A stretch of 64,000 nt of DNA, from contig NZ_JAHQCX010000021.1 of assembly GCF_019042245.1 (NCBI RefSeq), positions 1-64,000 on the forward strand, in the 5' to 3' direction. The stretch is from Diplocloster modestus. GTDB lineage: Bacteria > Bacillota > Clostridia > Lachnospirales > Lachnospiraceae. The translations under genes were made by a program, and so were the position numbers. Positions 36,739 to 45,814 of this stretch are shown here, one piece after another (position 1 is the stretch's first letter; every line of letters begins with the position of its first letter). Under the pieces are notes generated by a model. That model did no database searches. It was not told the DNA's origin and was given only the letters and a program-made list of their open reading frames with translations.

Positions 36739-37018
36739 AGTTTCCTCCAAGAGTGCGTTTTCTGCACATATAGGTAATAACATCTATTTTCTAATCTTTT
36801 TGAATTTTCATGTAAATATTCCACCTGCACAACCGTAAAAAATAAACGGTAACAACAGCCTTTAATATCATATAATAAGAACTAAAAAAAATCCACACCA
36901 AAATAATAGGAACAGTACGTTTCCGTAATAAGAAACAGTAAGTTTCTTTTTCATTGATCCCCTATTTTTCCTTTAGAATAAGCGAAAGAAAAAATATACC
37001 AGTTACCATTAAAAACGA
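36739..37018. other. Divergent azlC / BlaI-type gene intergenic region
   Basis: No gene seen. It is AT-rich. It holds a direct repeat, GAACAGTACGTTTC at 36910-36923 and AAACAGTAAGTTTC at 36933-36946 (23-base period); the second is also an inverted repeat (GAAAC AGTAA GTTTC). These may be regulator sites for azlCD. Confidence 0.4.
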
Positions 37019-37056
37019 TTGACAGTATGTAGTTTTATGATTATAATAGAACTACA
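37019..37056 (+). promoter_or_regulatory. Consensus promoter overlapped by a BlaI-type operator
   Basis: TTGACA (37019-37024) and TATAAT (37042-37047) with a 17-base spacer form a perfect promoter. The inverted repeat TGTAGTT (37028-37034) / AACTACA (37050-37056) straddles the -10, like the TACA/TGTA dyads bound by BlaI/MecI proteins. Confidence 0.85.
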
Positions 37057-37084
37057 AACAATCAATCAAAGAAAGGAGATCCAA

Positions 37085-37459
37085 ATGTCAAATCGAATAT
37101 CCATCTCCGAATCAGAATGGCAGGTAATGAAGATCATCTGGAACGACCCGCCCCAGACCCTTCAGGAAATTCTGGAAAAACTAAAACACACGGACTGGAG
37201 CAAAACCACGATCCAGACTTATATTGCCCGCCTGGTAAAAAAAGGCGCATTGTCTACGAAACGGCAGGGAAAAGGATATCTCTACTATCCGGCTATCTCG
37301 GAAAGCGAATGCCAGCTTGCGGAAAGCCAGAACTTTCTGCGCCGTGTATACGATGGCTCTCTATCCAGTATGGTGTCCGGTTTTGTGAAAAGCAAAAGCC
37401 TGTCCAGGGAAGAACTGGATGCCTTGAAGGCATTGATTGAAGAGCAGGAGGAAAAATAA
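37085..37459 (+). CDS. BlaI/MecI/CopY-family repressor
   Basis: A 124-residue winged-helix repressor with SESEWQVMKIIWNDPP, the DNA-binding helix region WSKTTIQTYIARLVKKGAL and a dimerising C-terminal helix. The AAAGGAG site fixes the start. It shares its last base with the next gene's start region, a protease of the BlaR1 group, which in known systems triggers cleavage of the repressor. Confidence 0.9.
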   Translation: MSNRISISESEWQVMKIIWNDPPQTLQEILEKLKHTDWSKTTIQTYIARLVKKGALSTKRQGKGYLYYPAISESECQLAESQNFLRRVYDGSLSSMVSGFVKSKSLSREELDALKALIEEQEEK

Positions 37460-38427
37460 TGCAGATACTTGGAAATATATTCAGTATCATCCTGTATTTA
37501 TCGTTTATCGGAAGTATCGTTTCTTTTGCCGCCTTATTTTCCAAAAAGGTTCTGCATCTTGTACAGCCGCTGTGGTTTGGCGTGGCCGGTTTGCTGTTCT
37601 ATCTGGTTCCGGTTATTGTTCCCCAGGTGCGGCTGATTCCCGGCGAGAGACAGATATGGCGTTACGGCTTCCGGGTCGCGGCCATTATTTGGATTACCGG
37701 TGCGTTTTTGTTTGCTCTCTACTATCTGGCGCGTACCCTGTTTGCCGCCCGGGCTATGAGAAAATATACCCTCTGCCGGGAGGCGCGTGTTTTAAAGATA
37801 TTAACCGAAATCTGCACCTGTGAGCGGATTCAGAAAATCCCGTGTGTCCTGTTCGGAGAGTTCAAAGATCCGGTCTGTGTTGTGACGATCCTGCGTCCGT
37901 CCATACTTTTGAACAAAAGGATCTTACCGGAACTCACCGATCCGGAATTGGCGATTATCTTACGGCACGAAATTCTGCATATTAAGAGAAAACATCATTT
38001 GCTCCAACGGTTCTACGACCTGGCGTCGGTCCTCCACTGGTGCAATCCTTTTGTATGGATATCCAAAAATGATTTTGAACTGATATGCGAAATGGATTGT
38101 GACAAAAAGGTACTGAAAAGCTGTACAGAACTGGCTCCCGGTGATTATACAAGAACGATGCTTCATCTGCTGGAGATGTCGGCCGGTACCGGGAAAAACA
38201 CAGGGGGAAGAATAGAGGCGCTGGGGTTTCTGATGGCGAAGCAGCGGTTTGCTGCGATATTGGCTTATCCAAAACACATATGGCGGATTATCACTCTGGC
38301 TATTTTAGGAGGGCTTGCCGCCGCTGCGGTTCTGCTGTCCATGTCTGCCAGCCGGACATATTTTTATCCATATCCGGCCTTGATGGGTCCTGCGGAATAC
38401 AGTGATCCTGATGCACAACGATTCTGA
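37459..38427 (+). CDS. M56-family membrane metalloprotease (BlaR1-like, no sensor domain)
   Basis: A 322-residue protein with about four membrane segments and the zinc motif LRHEILHIKRKH (HExxH at about 169-173). A downstream glutamate-rich EMDCDKKVL matches the third ligand region. After the final membrane segment (about residue 275) only some 30 residues remain, so the large penicillin-binding sensor of BlaR1 is missing. It must sense another signal, perhaps through the exporter that follows. Confidence 0.85.
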   Translation: MQILGNIFSIILYLSFIGSIVSFAALFSKKVLHLVQPLWFGVAGLLFYLVPVIVPQVRLIPGERQIWRYGFRVAAIIWITGAFLFALYYLARTLFAARAMRKYTLCREARVLKILTEICTCERIQKIPCVLFGEFKDPVCVVTILRPSILLNKRILPELTDPELAIILRHEILHIKRKHHLLQRFYDLASVLHWCNPFVWISKNDFELICEMDCDKKVLKSCTELAPGDYTRTMLHLLEMSAGTGKNTGGRIEALGFLMAKQRFAAILAYPKHIWRIITLAILGGLAAAAVLLSMSASRTYFYPYPALMGPAEYSDPDAQRF

Positions 38428-38550
38428 TGGTAAAGCCCTGTCACCGATTCAAAAACAGGCCTTCAAAGCTGCGCATATCAATATCAATATCAGTATCAAT
38501 ACCGGTTATCCTGTCTGGATAAACTACAAATGTAGATGAAAGGAGAAAAG

Positions 38551-39423
38551 ATGAATCAGATCGAAATAAATAACTTGACAAAGCAATACAAGAATCAAGT
38601 GACTGCTTTAACGGATATCAGCTTCCAAGTGGAAAGCGGTGTATTCGGGCTGCTGGGCCATAACGGCTCCGGAAAAACAACATTGATGAAAATCCTTGCG
38701 ACGATAATGCGGCCGACATCCGGGTCGGTACGGATCGGGGGCTACGACATAAATACACAGGGTGAGGAGGCACGCCGTCTGATCGGATATTTGCCCCAGG
38801 AGCTTTCCATGTACCCGGCTCTGACCGTATTCGATTTCGTCTGTTATATGGCTGCCTTAAAAGGGGTGAAAGACCGTAAGAAAGTGATGGATGTATTAGA
38901 ACAGGTGGATATGGGGCAATATGCGGGCCGAAGGATCGGACAATTATCCGGCGGAATGAAACGCCGGGTAGGAATCGCCCAGGCGCTGGCGGGGGATCCG
39001 CGGATTTTAATTGTGGATGAGCCGACGGCCGGTCTGGACCCGGAGGAACGTGTCCGCTTCCGCAGTGTTCTTTCCCGATTTACGAAAGACGATAAATGTG
39101 TTCTGTTGTCCACCCACATCGTCGAGGATGTGTATCAGCTCTGTGAAAAGCTTGCCGTACTGCGTAAGGGGGCGCTGTTTTTCAGCGGGAGCGCCGAAGA
39201 GCTTTTATCCAAAGCATCCGGTAAGGTCAAGATCGTGGAAATAGAAAAAGAGAAGAACCTGGCGGCACTGCAGAAAAAAGCCGTCGTACTGTCCGTTACT
39301 TATGAACACTCCGGCATTCTGGCCCGGATTCTGGATGAGCGGGGCGAGTTCCCGGTTCCGCCGGTGCCGGAAACGCTGGAAGATGCCTATGTGTATTGTA
39401 TGGGAGGGAAAAACTATGAGTAA
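38551..39423 (+). CDS. ABC exporter ATPase (ABC-2 type)
   Basis: A 290-residue ATPase with GHNGSGKTT, LPQELSMYPALTVFDF (Q-loop), signature LSGGMKRR, ILIVDEPTAGLDPEE and LLSTHIVEDV. This class drives antibiotic, bacteriocin or lipid export. GAAAGGAG precedes 38551. It is followed by two overlapping membrane-protein genes. Confidence 0.92.
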   Translation: MNQIEINNLTKQYKNQVTALTDISFQVESGVFGLLGHNGSGKTTLMKILATIMRPTSGSVRIGGYDINTQGEEARRLIGYLPQELSMYPALTVFDFVCYMAALKGVKDRKKVMDVLEQVDMGQYAGRRIGQLSGGMKRRVGIAQALAGDPRILIVDEPTAGLDPEERVRFRSVLSRFTKDDKCVLLSTHIVEDVYQLCEKLAVLRKGALFFSGSAEELLSKASGKVKIVEIEKEKNLAALQKKAVVLSVTYEHSGILARILDERGEFPVPPVPETLEDAYVYCMGGKNYE

Positions 39424-40180
39424 GCTGACCGCGGTTGCCAAATACGAGTATAAAATGCAGATCAGCCGTCCTGCCGGATGGGGTGTCCTTCTATTCTCCA
39501 CGGTTACGGCGTTTCTGGACTGCCTCCCAACAGCGGCCAATATGGCCCGGGTGGAATTCCTGGGGGAAATCCACTACTATGTGAAGCGGGTCTTCGCATT
39601 TGACGGCCTGATTCTTCTGTTTGGCCTGATGTTTTTGATGGCGGGCCGGCTGGTTGACGACCGTAAAACAAGAGTAAAGGATTTATTGATGGCAGCTCCG
39701 GTGCATAAGAAGGATTATGTTGGGGGGAAACTGCTGGGAAATCTGTGTTATACACTCACGATGATGTTTTCCCTGCTGGGGATTTCCATCTGTGGATATC
39801 TTCTGTGCCGCCGGGGAACGGAAGGAATCGGAAGCTTTCTGCATGCCGGTTATTCCATCGCATTATATCTGATTTTGCCCGCGTCCTTTTTTGTAACGGC
39901 CAGCTGTGTTATGCTTCCTGAAATACTGGATATCCAATTTTTCTACCTTTTGTATTCCATCCTGTTTATGGTAAACGCGTTTTCGGTAAATTCGGCAGAA
40001 AAAATGCCGTTTTATATATTTACGCAGGGAGATCTGACAAAATACATCTGGCGGCATCCGAAGTGGCCGCAGATCTATCCCGGGAGTGCATGGTTAAACC
40101 TTGTTTTTCTGCTGGGAACCGGTATTTTGGCGGTTACCCTGGTAGCCACGAACCGGTCATTTTGGAGGGAGGATGAATGA
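39416..40180 (+). CDS. ABC-2 type exporter membrane subunit 1
   Basis: A 254-residue protein with about six membrane segments, an N-terminal amphipathic start (VAKYEYKMQISRPAGWGVLL) and the motif MAGRLVDDRKTRVKDLLMAAPV, typical of ABC-2 permeases. It starts eight bases inside the ATPase gene after GGAGGG. Confidence 0.85.
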   Translation: MSKLTAVAKYEYKMQISRPAGWGVLLFSTVTAFLDCLPTAANMARVEFLGEIHYYVKRVFAFDGLILLFGLMFLMAGRLVDDRKTRVKDLLMAAPVHKKDYVGGKLLGNLCYTLTMMFSLLGISICGYLLCRRGTEGIGSFLHAGYSIALYLILPASFFVTASCVMLPEILDIQFFYLLYSILFMVNAFSVNSAEKMPFYIFTQGDLTKYIWRHPKWPQIYPGSAWLNLVFLLGTGILAVTLVATNRSFWREDE

Positions 40181-40830
40181 TAAAACATGAATGCAAAATT
40201 GTCGGGATAAATCCGGTGTGGATCACAGGACTGCTTACCGGTGTCTTTCTGGCCGTCTGTTCCGGCGGCGGGGATAATATCCATTGGGGCTATGTAGGGT
40301 TTGAAATCATCTTTCCCTTTTATACCGCGATTATCGTGGGGAAATGGTGCAGGGTCAGAACCGACCTGATGTTTGAAACCATCGCGGCGCAGGCAGAATC
40401 CCTGTTTACATGGATCGTGCGCAGGTATATCCTGCTGCTGGCCGGTATTCTTGTATTTTCCATTGCCGGTATAGAAGGTGTCTCGGCGCTAAAACCGGGG
40501 ATGGATGTGATGGATCTGCTGCTCACATACATGACGACCGCTTTTTTTCTGTCCAGCCTGTGTGTGGCGGTATCCATATGTACCAGCACTCCCCATATGG
40601 CTGTTATGGTGACGGGGATCGTCTGGCTGTTCTCCCTTATGGCAGTCAGTATGATAAGGTACAAAACGGTATCGTACTTCTATCTTTTCATCCGCTATGC
40701 AGGAGGCGATGATCCGATTTGGCGCGTGAACAAAACGATATTGGTCGTATTGGGCCTCTGCCTATGGGGGATTTCTTACACAGCTTGCCGCATCCGAATC
40801 TTTGCCGCGTCTGATCCTGGTAAAGATTAA
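40177..40830 (+). CDS. ABC-2 type exporter membrane subunit 2
   Basis: A 217-residue protein with about six membrane segments and the start IKHECKIVGINPVWITGLL. It overlaps its partner by four bases, completing the exporter operon. No family beyond ABC-2-like can be assigned. Confidence 0.8.
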   Translation: MIKHECKIVGINPVWITGLLTGVFLAVCSGGGDNIHWGYVGFEIIFPFYTAIIVGKWCRVRTDLMFETIAAQAESLFTWIVRRYILLLAGILVFSIAGIEGVSALKPGMDVMDLLLTYMTTAFFLSSLCVAVSICTSTPHMAVMVTGIVWLFSLMAVSMIRYKTVSYFYLFIRYAGGDDPIWRVNKTILVVLGLCLWGISYTACRIRIFAASDPGKD

Positions 40831-40878
40831 CACTGAGCCAGATGATCAGGCCAAATTAGACGAATCATTAGCACAGCA

Positions 40879-41391
40879 TTACAACTGAATATCTATATGA
40901 TACCGGTCATCGATCAGAATACAATTACAACCGTACTTTTTACACATCTTCAAATAGAAAAAATTTTCCCTAAGTACAGAATCTTTCGTACAACAGGTAT
41001 CATCTAGCCGCTTTTCTATGACATTCGCATATTTTTTTATATAAGCAAAATGGTTTTCGATATAGGATTCTGTCATTACAAGGCAATAAAACCTGATTTC
41101 TTTCAAGTGTCCGCTGCCAAAATCTTCTTGCCAGTCAAAAGGAATATAGATCCCCTCCACAATAAGATTCTGATGATTCTCAAGCGCGGTCTTTATGATT
41201 TCCCTGACAATTGGCCAGAGATAATCTGTCAGTTCAGCACCATCTTCCGGGGTCAGTTTCGTATTTCCGCTTCTTATCAACCCCATTTTTAATAAATCAA
41301 TGGAGAAATAGGGATATCTATATTTCTCCATTAGTTTTTGTGCCAGCACAGTCTTCCCGGTATGCGAAGCTCCCGTAATTAATAGAATCAT
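40879..41391 (-). CDS. P-loop nucleotide kinase-like protein
   Basis: A 170-residue cytoplasmic protein with Walker A ITGASHTGKTVLAQKL and a likely substrate-lid region. ILIDD near the end and NLIVEGIYIPFDW resemble AAA_33/adenylate-kinase-like small kinases, some of which phosphorylate antibiotics or sugars. The substrate is unknown. It is a single gene convergent with the exporter operon. Confidence 0.75.
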   Translation of the reverse strand: MILLITGASHTGKTVLAQKLMEKYRYPYFSIDLLKMGLIRSGNTKLTPEDGAELTDYLWPIVREIIKTALENHQNLIVEGIYIPFDWQEDFGSGHLKEIRFYCLVMTESYIENHFAYIKKYANVIEKRLDDTCCTKDSVLRENFFYLKMCKKYGCNCILIDDRYHIDIQL

Positions 41392-41828
41392 TTGATATCG
41401 CCTTAAACTTCCTAATTTACCGAATCGTTCTTATTTTAAAGTGTAGATTAGCGTACGCTCTCTGTCAACGCGCTATTTCTCTAATATGCTTTATCTCTAA
41501 TAAAAATCCCCAATAAAATCAGAACCGGATTCCACAAGTAAAACTGAATAACCCGTGCCCTGCACACCACTCCATAATACAGGCCGGAAACCCGAAAATG
41601 AACAGTTGACGGTGGTAATTAAAAACATGACAGAGTATAATAGAAGAAATACTACAGGGACAACTCCGGCCGGAAGATTCTGCCGTTTGAAGTATAAAAA
41701 AGGCCGCCTGCTATTTGAACTTGATTTTAAATGCTAAGATAAAAACACGAAGAGAAAACAACGAGCGCCGGGCCATAACCGCTCATGCGGAAGTATGAAA
41801 AACCGGGCAGCAGAAATGGAGGGTTCAC
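41392..41828. other. Intergenic region before the Hsp70/HerA cluster
   Basis: No convincing gene. A 60-codon open frame (41555-41737) lacks a ribosome site and a recognisable product. A TATAAT at about 41637 could be a promoter for the cluster, but its -35 is poor. An inverted pair CCGGCGC-like motif is not evident. Confidence 0.4.
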
Positions 41829-42209
41829 ATGGGATACGAAGATTTTGAAGATTATGAAGACGAGAAATTAGAAGAATTAGAAAACGGTGAGGGATTGGCG
41901 AGAACAGAAACAATAGAAGTGGATGGGGATCTGGCCGAGCTGGGAGATGCGCAAGCAGAGGAAAGCGAACTTGGCGGGACCAGGGAGATCAGCTTCGGCG
42001 CCCGCAGCAAGGAATCCATAGAGCGTAACTTAAGGGATGTCAGATCCGAATACAGTAACGCACTGTCCAGTTATGAGCAGCTGAAAGAGGATGCTTCCAA
42101 AGGATGGATCGGTGTGGAGCCAAATATTAGTAAAAGAAAAGCTGAGATGGATTATTGCAAATCTAAAATAGCCGAGCTGGAGCGGGAACTGAGCCGGGCC
42201 GAAGATTAA
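41829..42209 (+). CDS. Acidic protein of unknown function, first gene of the Hsp70/HerA cluster
   Basis: A 126-residue, strongly acidic cytoplasmic protein. The first 55 residues are low-complexity acidic (MGYEDFEDYEDEKLEELENG). The second half is a predicted coiled coil (IERNLRDVRSEYSNALSSYE and KRKAEMDYCKSKIAELEREL). The N-terminal pattern MGxEDxEDxEELE is shared with the C39-like peptidase at 45815. GGAGGG sets the start. I do not recognise the family. Confidence 0.8.
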   Translation: MGYEDFEDYEDEKLEELENGEGLARTETIEVDGDLAELGDAQAEESELGGTREISFGARSKESIERNLRDVRSEYSNALSSYEQLKEDASKGWIGVEPNISKRKAEMDYCKSKIAELERELSRAED

Positions 42210-42243
42210 GAGACGAACGGATAAGAAAAAGGGGGAAGCGCTT

Positions 42244-44928
42244 ATGTCTGACAGAATCCGAGACGTGGGTTTCCGGGATCTGTTCCGGGGCCTTGATATG
42301 GCGGAGATCGAAACGCCGAATGAGATTAAAATACCGGATGAGGTGTTCAAGCGCCTGCTGGAAGGCACGATGGAGCGAAGTTATCTGAACGGGGTCAGCC
42401 AGTTTGATTATTTCGTGCCTGATGAGACGGAGCGCCACGGCGAGGTGGAATGGCTGCAGATCATCCGACTTCCGGTGCACCCGGATAATATCGAGGACTA
42501 TGACCTGATCAACCGGTGGCAGGGTGTGCTGTCCACGCTGCATATCTGGGGATACCGGACGGTATTTTTGCTCCAGAGGACTGGCGGCCAGACCAGCCTG
42601 TACCTGGGAGTCACCACAGCCACCCAGGGTGTGGGTTCCAAGGACGCGCTGGATCAAATGATGGAGGCCACGGCGGCCAATATGCCCGGCGTGGCGATGG
42701 AATGGGTCAGGCACGACCAGACGATGGATGACCGGCACGGGAAGATCTACGATGTGCTGAACAACTATCACGCCATCGGTGCGGTGACCGGAATTCCCTC
42801 CTTTATCAGCGATGAGAGCAGAAGCGTGCTGCAGACGCTGGATCAGCTGGCCTTCGGCGTGCGCAAGATCAATGGGCGGGAACGGGATTATTCCCTTCTG
42901 GTGATCGCGGATCCGATCCCGGATGAGGAGATCAGCAGTATCATCAACCGGATGCGGGAACTGGGCAGTGAGATCCACAAATATGTGTCCCGCACGGTCA
43001 CGGAAAATGAAGGTTCCAGCAGTCAGAAAGATGTAGGAATGGGCGGAGCGGTCGGAGGAATCCTGTCCGGCCTGGGCACTGTAGCGGGCGCCTTGATCGG
43101 CAGCTGGCTCGGGGCCCCCTATCTGGGAAGCAATCTGGGCCGTGGAATTGGCGGGGCGGTCGGCGGAGCAGTAGGCATGAACAAGACCAAATCCGTATCC
43201 ATCAATTTTTCCCGGTCGGTGACCACCGAATATCTGGATAAATTTGCCCAATATGCCGAAGAAATCATGGAAAAACATATCGCACGGCTGAAAGAGGGCA
43301 GGAACCTGGGTTATTGGAATGTGGGTACTTATGTGCTGGGCCGGACAAAGATGGATATCACTACCGTGACTGGTATGCTGCGCTCCATCTATTCCGGCGA
43401 TGAGACTTATCTGGAGCCAATCCGCCTCCATGTCCTGCGGGAAGACAGCAATGCCGCGGAAATCGTCAAGGGCTTTCAGCTCATTTCTTTGGAAAATGAA
43501 AATATCGATAAAATGCTTGATAATGAATATAAAAGAAAATATGAAAAGGATCATATCTGGCATGTGTTCGGACGCCGGTATCAATACTTAAGCACACCTA
43601 TGAATACCAAGGAACTGGGGCTGACCACCTCCCTTCCCCGCCAAGATGTGCCGGGACTTCGGTTTGTCAAGACGGCTGTCCGGTTTGCCAATAATCCTCC
43701 GGTGTTAAATGAGGATTCTATTTCCATCGGCAAAGTAGTCAATATGGGAGTGGTGCAGAACAATGAATACCGGATCGATCCCAATTCCCTGGTCCGTCAT
43801 GCCCTGGTAACCGGAGGTACCGGTTCCGGCAAATCGACCACCTGTAAAGCGATCCTGAACGAAGTCGTATCCCGGGGTGTTCCGGTTCTGATCATTGAGC
43901 CGGCTAAGGACGATTATGTGCGCTGGGCCATGGAATTGAAGGAAAAGAAGGGAATCCCTTTCCACATCTATATGCCGGGCGCTTCCTCCTTTGACGGGCA
44001 GCCCCTGGAAGAGCTGGCGGTGAATCCTTTCGAGCCGGCGGCGGTCAAAGGGGCCAAAGTAGACCTGATGGCCCGATGCGAGAATCTGGTTTCCCTGCTG
44101 GTGGCCAGTATCCCCAGCATCGAGGATGTTCTGCCGGTGCTGATCGATGAGCTGGTCTATGCAAAGGCGGAGGATTTCTTCAAAGAGGATTTCCACTCCG
44201 GAGAGGCAGTGAAGCCGTTCTTATATCCGAAGATGGAAGACTTGATCCCTATGGTGGACGATCTGGTGGAAGGATATGATCCAAGAAATTATAAGACGAT
44301 CCGAAAATCTTTGATCACCCGGTTAAAATATCTGACCCGTGGAAACAGAGGCCGTCTGCTGAATGTCACGAAATCCACAGACTACGATGTGCTGTTCGGC
44401 CAGCCCACGGTCATCAATCTGAGCCGGATCGCCGGGAGCCGGGATAAGGCGCTTATTATGGCACTGCTGATGTTAAGCCTCTATGAGTACCGGATATCGG
44501 CTTATTCCTATCAGGCGGACTACAGAAAGAAGGCACAGGATAATGAGCTGCTGCACCTGACTATGATCGAAGAAGCCCATAACCTGCTGATGAATCCTTC
44601 CGCAGTGACCAACGATTCGGGCAATCCCCAGCAGGTGGTTGCGGATCTGTTCAGCAATATGCTCTCTGAGATCCGGGGCTACGGGGAAGGGATCACGATC
44701 GTTGATCAGGTGCCGACCCGGCTGATTCCGGATGTGATCAAGAATACCAATTATAAATTTGTACACCGCCTGACCTCGCCGGATGACTGTGAAGTGATGG
44801 CTGCTTCCCTGGCACTGCGGGAGGATCAAAAATCCATGATCCCGGCGCTGGAGATCGGGAACGCCATTATCTACGGCGATAACGATGATGCGGCGGTTTG
44901 GGTGAAGATGAATAAACCCGGAGATTGA
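42244..44928 (+). CDS. HerA/FtsK-superfamily ATPase with internal glycine zipper
   Basis: An 894-residue protein. The N-terminal 260 residues are of unknown fold. Residues about 265-314 form a Gly/Ala-rich zipper (GGAVGGILSGLGTVAGALIG and further GxxxG repeats) able to insert into a membrane. The C-terminal half is a HerA-like ATPase: Walker A VTGGTGSGKSTT (about 524-532), Walker B HLTMIEEAHNLL (about 775), with conserved EPAKDDYVRW. HerA-type enzymes form hexamers that move DNA or protein. No nuclease (NurA) gene is nearby. It follows the acidic protein with a good ribosome site (GGGGGAAG). Confidence 0.85.
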   Translation: MSDRIRDVGFRDLFRGLDMAEIETPNEIKIPDEVFKRLLEGTMERSYLNGVSQFDYFVPDETERHGEVEWLQIIRLPVHPDNIEDYDLINRWQGVLSTLHIWGYRTVFLLQRTGGQTSLYLGVTTATQGVGSKDALDQMMEATAANMPGVAMEWVRHDQTMDDRHGKIYDVLNNYHAIGAVTGIPSFISDESRSVLQTLDQLAFGVRKINGRERDYSLLVIADPIPDEEISSIINRMRELGSEIHKYVSRTVTENEGSSSQKDVGMGGAVGGILSGLGTVAGALIGSWLGAPYLGSNLGRGIGGAVGGAVGMNKTKSVSINFSRSVTTEYLDKFAQYAEEIMEKHIARLKEGRNLGYWNVGTYVLGRTKMDITTVTGMLRSIYSGDETYLEPIRLHVLREDSNAAEIVKGFQLISLENENIDKMLDNEYKRKYEKDHIWHVFGRRYQYLSTPMNTKELGLTTSLPRQDVPGLRFVKTAVRFANNPPVLNEDSISIGKVVNMGVVQNNEYRIDPNSLVRHALVTGGTGSGKSTTCKAILNEVVSRGVPVLIIEPAKDDYVRWAMELKEKKGIPFHIYMPGASSFDGQPLEELAVNPFEPAAVKGAKVDLMARCENLVSLLVASIPSIEDVLPVLIDELVYAKAEDFFKEDFHSGEAVKPFLYPKMEDLIPMVDDLVEGYDPRNYKTIRKSLITRLKYLTRGNRGRLLNVTKSTDYDVLFGQPTVINLSRIAGSRDKALIMALLMLSLYEYRISAYSYQADYRKKAQDNELLHLTMIEEAHNLLMNPSAVTNDSGNPQQVVADLFSNMLSEIRGYGEGITIVDQVPTRLIPDVIKNTNYKFVHRLTSPDDCEVMAASLALREDQKSMIPALEIGNAIIYGDNDDAAVWVKMNKPGD

Positions 44929-44930
44929 GA

Positions 44931-45030
44931 GACAGAAATAGGAAACAACCTTCGGGTATACCTGTATGTCTTGAGAAACAGACAGAAATAGGAAACACCC
45001 TTCGGGTATACCTGTATGACGTAAAAAACA
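44931..45030 (+). repeat. Two tandem 50-bp repeats
   Basis: Copies at 44931-44980 and 44981-45030 share GACAGAAATAGGAAACA, then CCTTCGGGTATACCTGTATG, and differ only at the ends. Each contains a small CCTTCGGG hairpin and an ACAGGTAT-like palindrome. They fill the gap between the HerA-like gene and the next start. Confidence 0.85.
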
Positions 45031-45058
45031 GGATGATAATGGAAAGGAGGTAATCTGT

Positions 45059-45745
45059 ATGGAACTTTGGACTTATTTTGTGATTGTGGCCATGGTGCTT
45101 ATAGCCTTGCTAGTGATTTACTATATTGTAAGGAAAAGAAAGGCTGACCAGGCACAGGAACAGATCAAACAGCAGGAAGATCAAAAACAGCAAAAACAGC
45201 AGGATCAGTCCGAACATTCTACACATTTTTCGCAACTGACACGGGATCAGGCTCTAACGCCGGAAGACGAAGAGGCCATCCGTATCCTGGCAGAAGGGAT
45301 CAGCCAACATAAAACAGAATTCACAGGTTTATATGAGCTGATGTATCAGATCAGCCTGGGAAATACCGGTAATGCCTCCGGCACGTTCGGGGAATGGTGC
45401 CTGAGAGTGGAAAACTTCGAGGAGGACTCCGCATTTTCTGAGATTTTTGCCAAAAGATTCTCTGAGATGGAATCAGGAGGCGTCGAAGAACAGATTCGAA
45501 ATGCAGAACTTATCATTCAGGGAATCTTCGCAAGCGGTATCAAGCGGGATGAGGCACAAAGCCTTCAGGCGGAAAAGCGTACGGTCTTTACCTATGTAAC
45601 CCTGGATGACACGGTTATTACTCCCGGACAGTCTTATGAGGTCTACCGGCCCTGCTGGAGTATAGGAGCATTGACTCTGGAAAAAGGAATTCTCAGATCC
45701 CCGGAGCTACAGGAAACAAATGAAATATCGGAAGCAGGCAGGTAA
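45059..45745 (+). CDS. Membrane-anchored GrpE-like protein
   Basis: A 228-residue protein: one N-terminal membrane segment (residues about 7-25, LVIYYIV), a basic stop and a Gln/Lys-rich coil, then a helical domain ending in a small beta domain (VYRPCWSIGALTLEKGIL). The layout resembles GrpE, the nucleotide exchange factor of Hsp70 chaperones, whose beta domain ends with a similar RP..V pattern. The two Hsp70-family genes downstream support this reading, but similarity is weak. GGAAAGGAGG precedes the ATG. Confidence 0.6.
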   Translation: MELWTYFVIVAMVLIALLVIYYIVRKRKADQAQEQIKQQEDQKQQKQQDQSEHSTHFSQLTRDQALTPEDEEAIRILAEGISQHKTEFTGLYELMYQISLGNTGNASGTFGEWCLRVENFEEDSAFSEIFAKRFSEMESGGVEEQIRNAELIIQGIFASGIKRDEAQSLQAEKRTVFTYVTLDDTVITPGQSYEVYRPCWSIGALTLEKGILRSPELQETNEISEAGR

Positions 45746-45814
45746 CAAACGAATTATCAGGAAGACGCAGGAAACAATACAGCCAGAAGTAATGAATCAA
45801 GCAGGAGGTTCAAA

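Noticed and set aside
37085-38427. Beta-lactamase resistance locus
   Set aside because: No beta-lactamase gene and no penicillin-binding sensor in the M56 protein.
41555-41737. Small gene in the gap before the Hsp70/HerA cluster
   Set aside because: No ribosome site, no start context and no recognisable product.
42163-43584. Long minus-strand open frame opposite the HerA-like gene
   Set aside because: It is antisense to a clear ATPase, is low in plausible domains, and has no ribosome site; its length follows from GC-rich codon bias.
44931-45030. CRISPR array
   Set aside because: Only two adjacent 50-bp units with no spacers and no cas genes.
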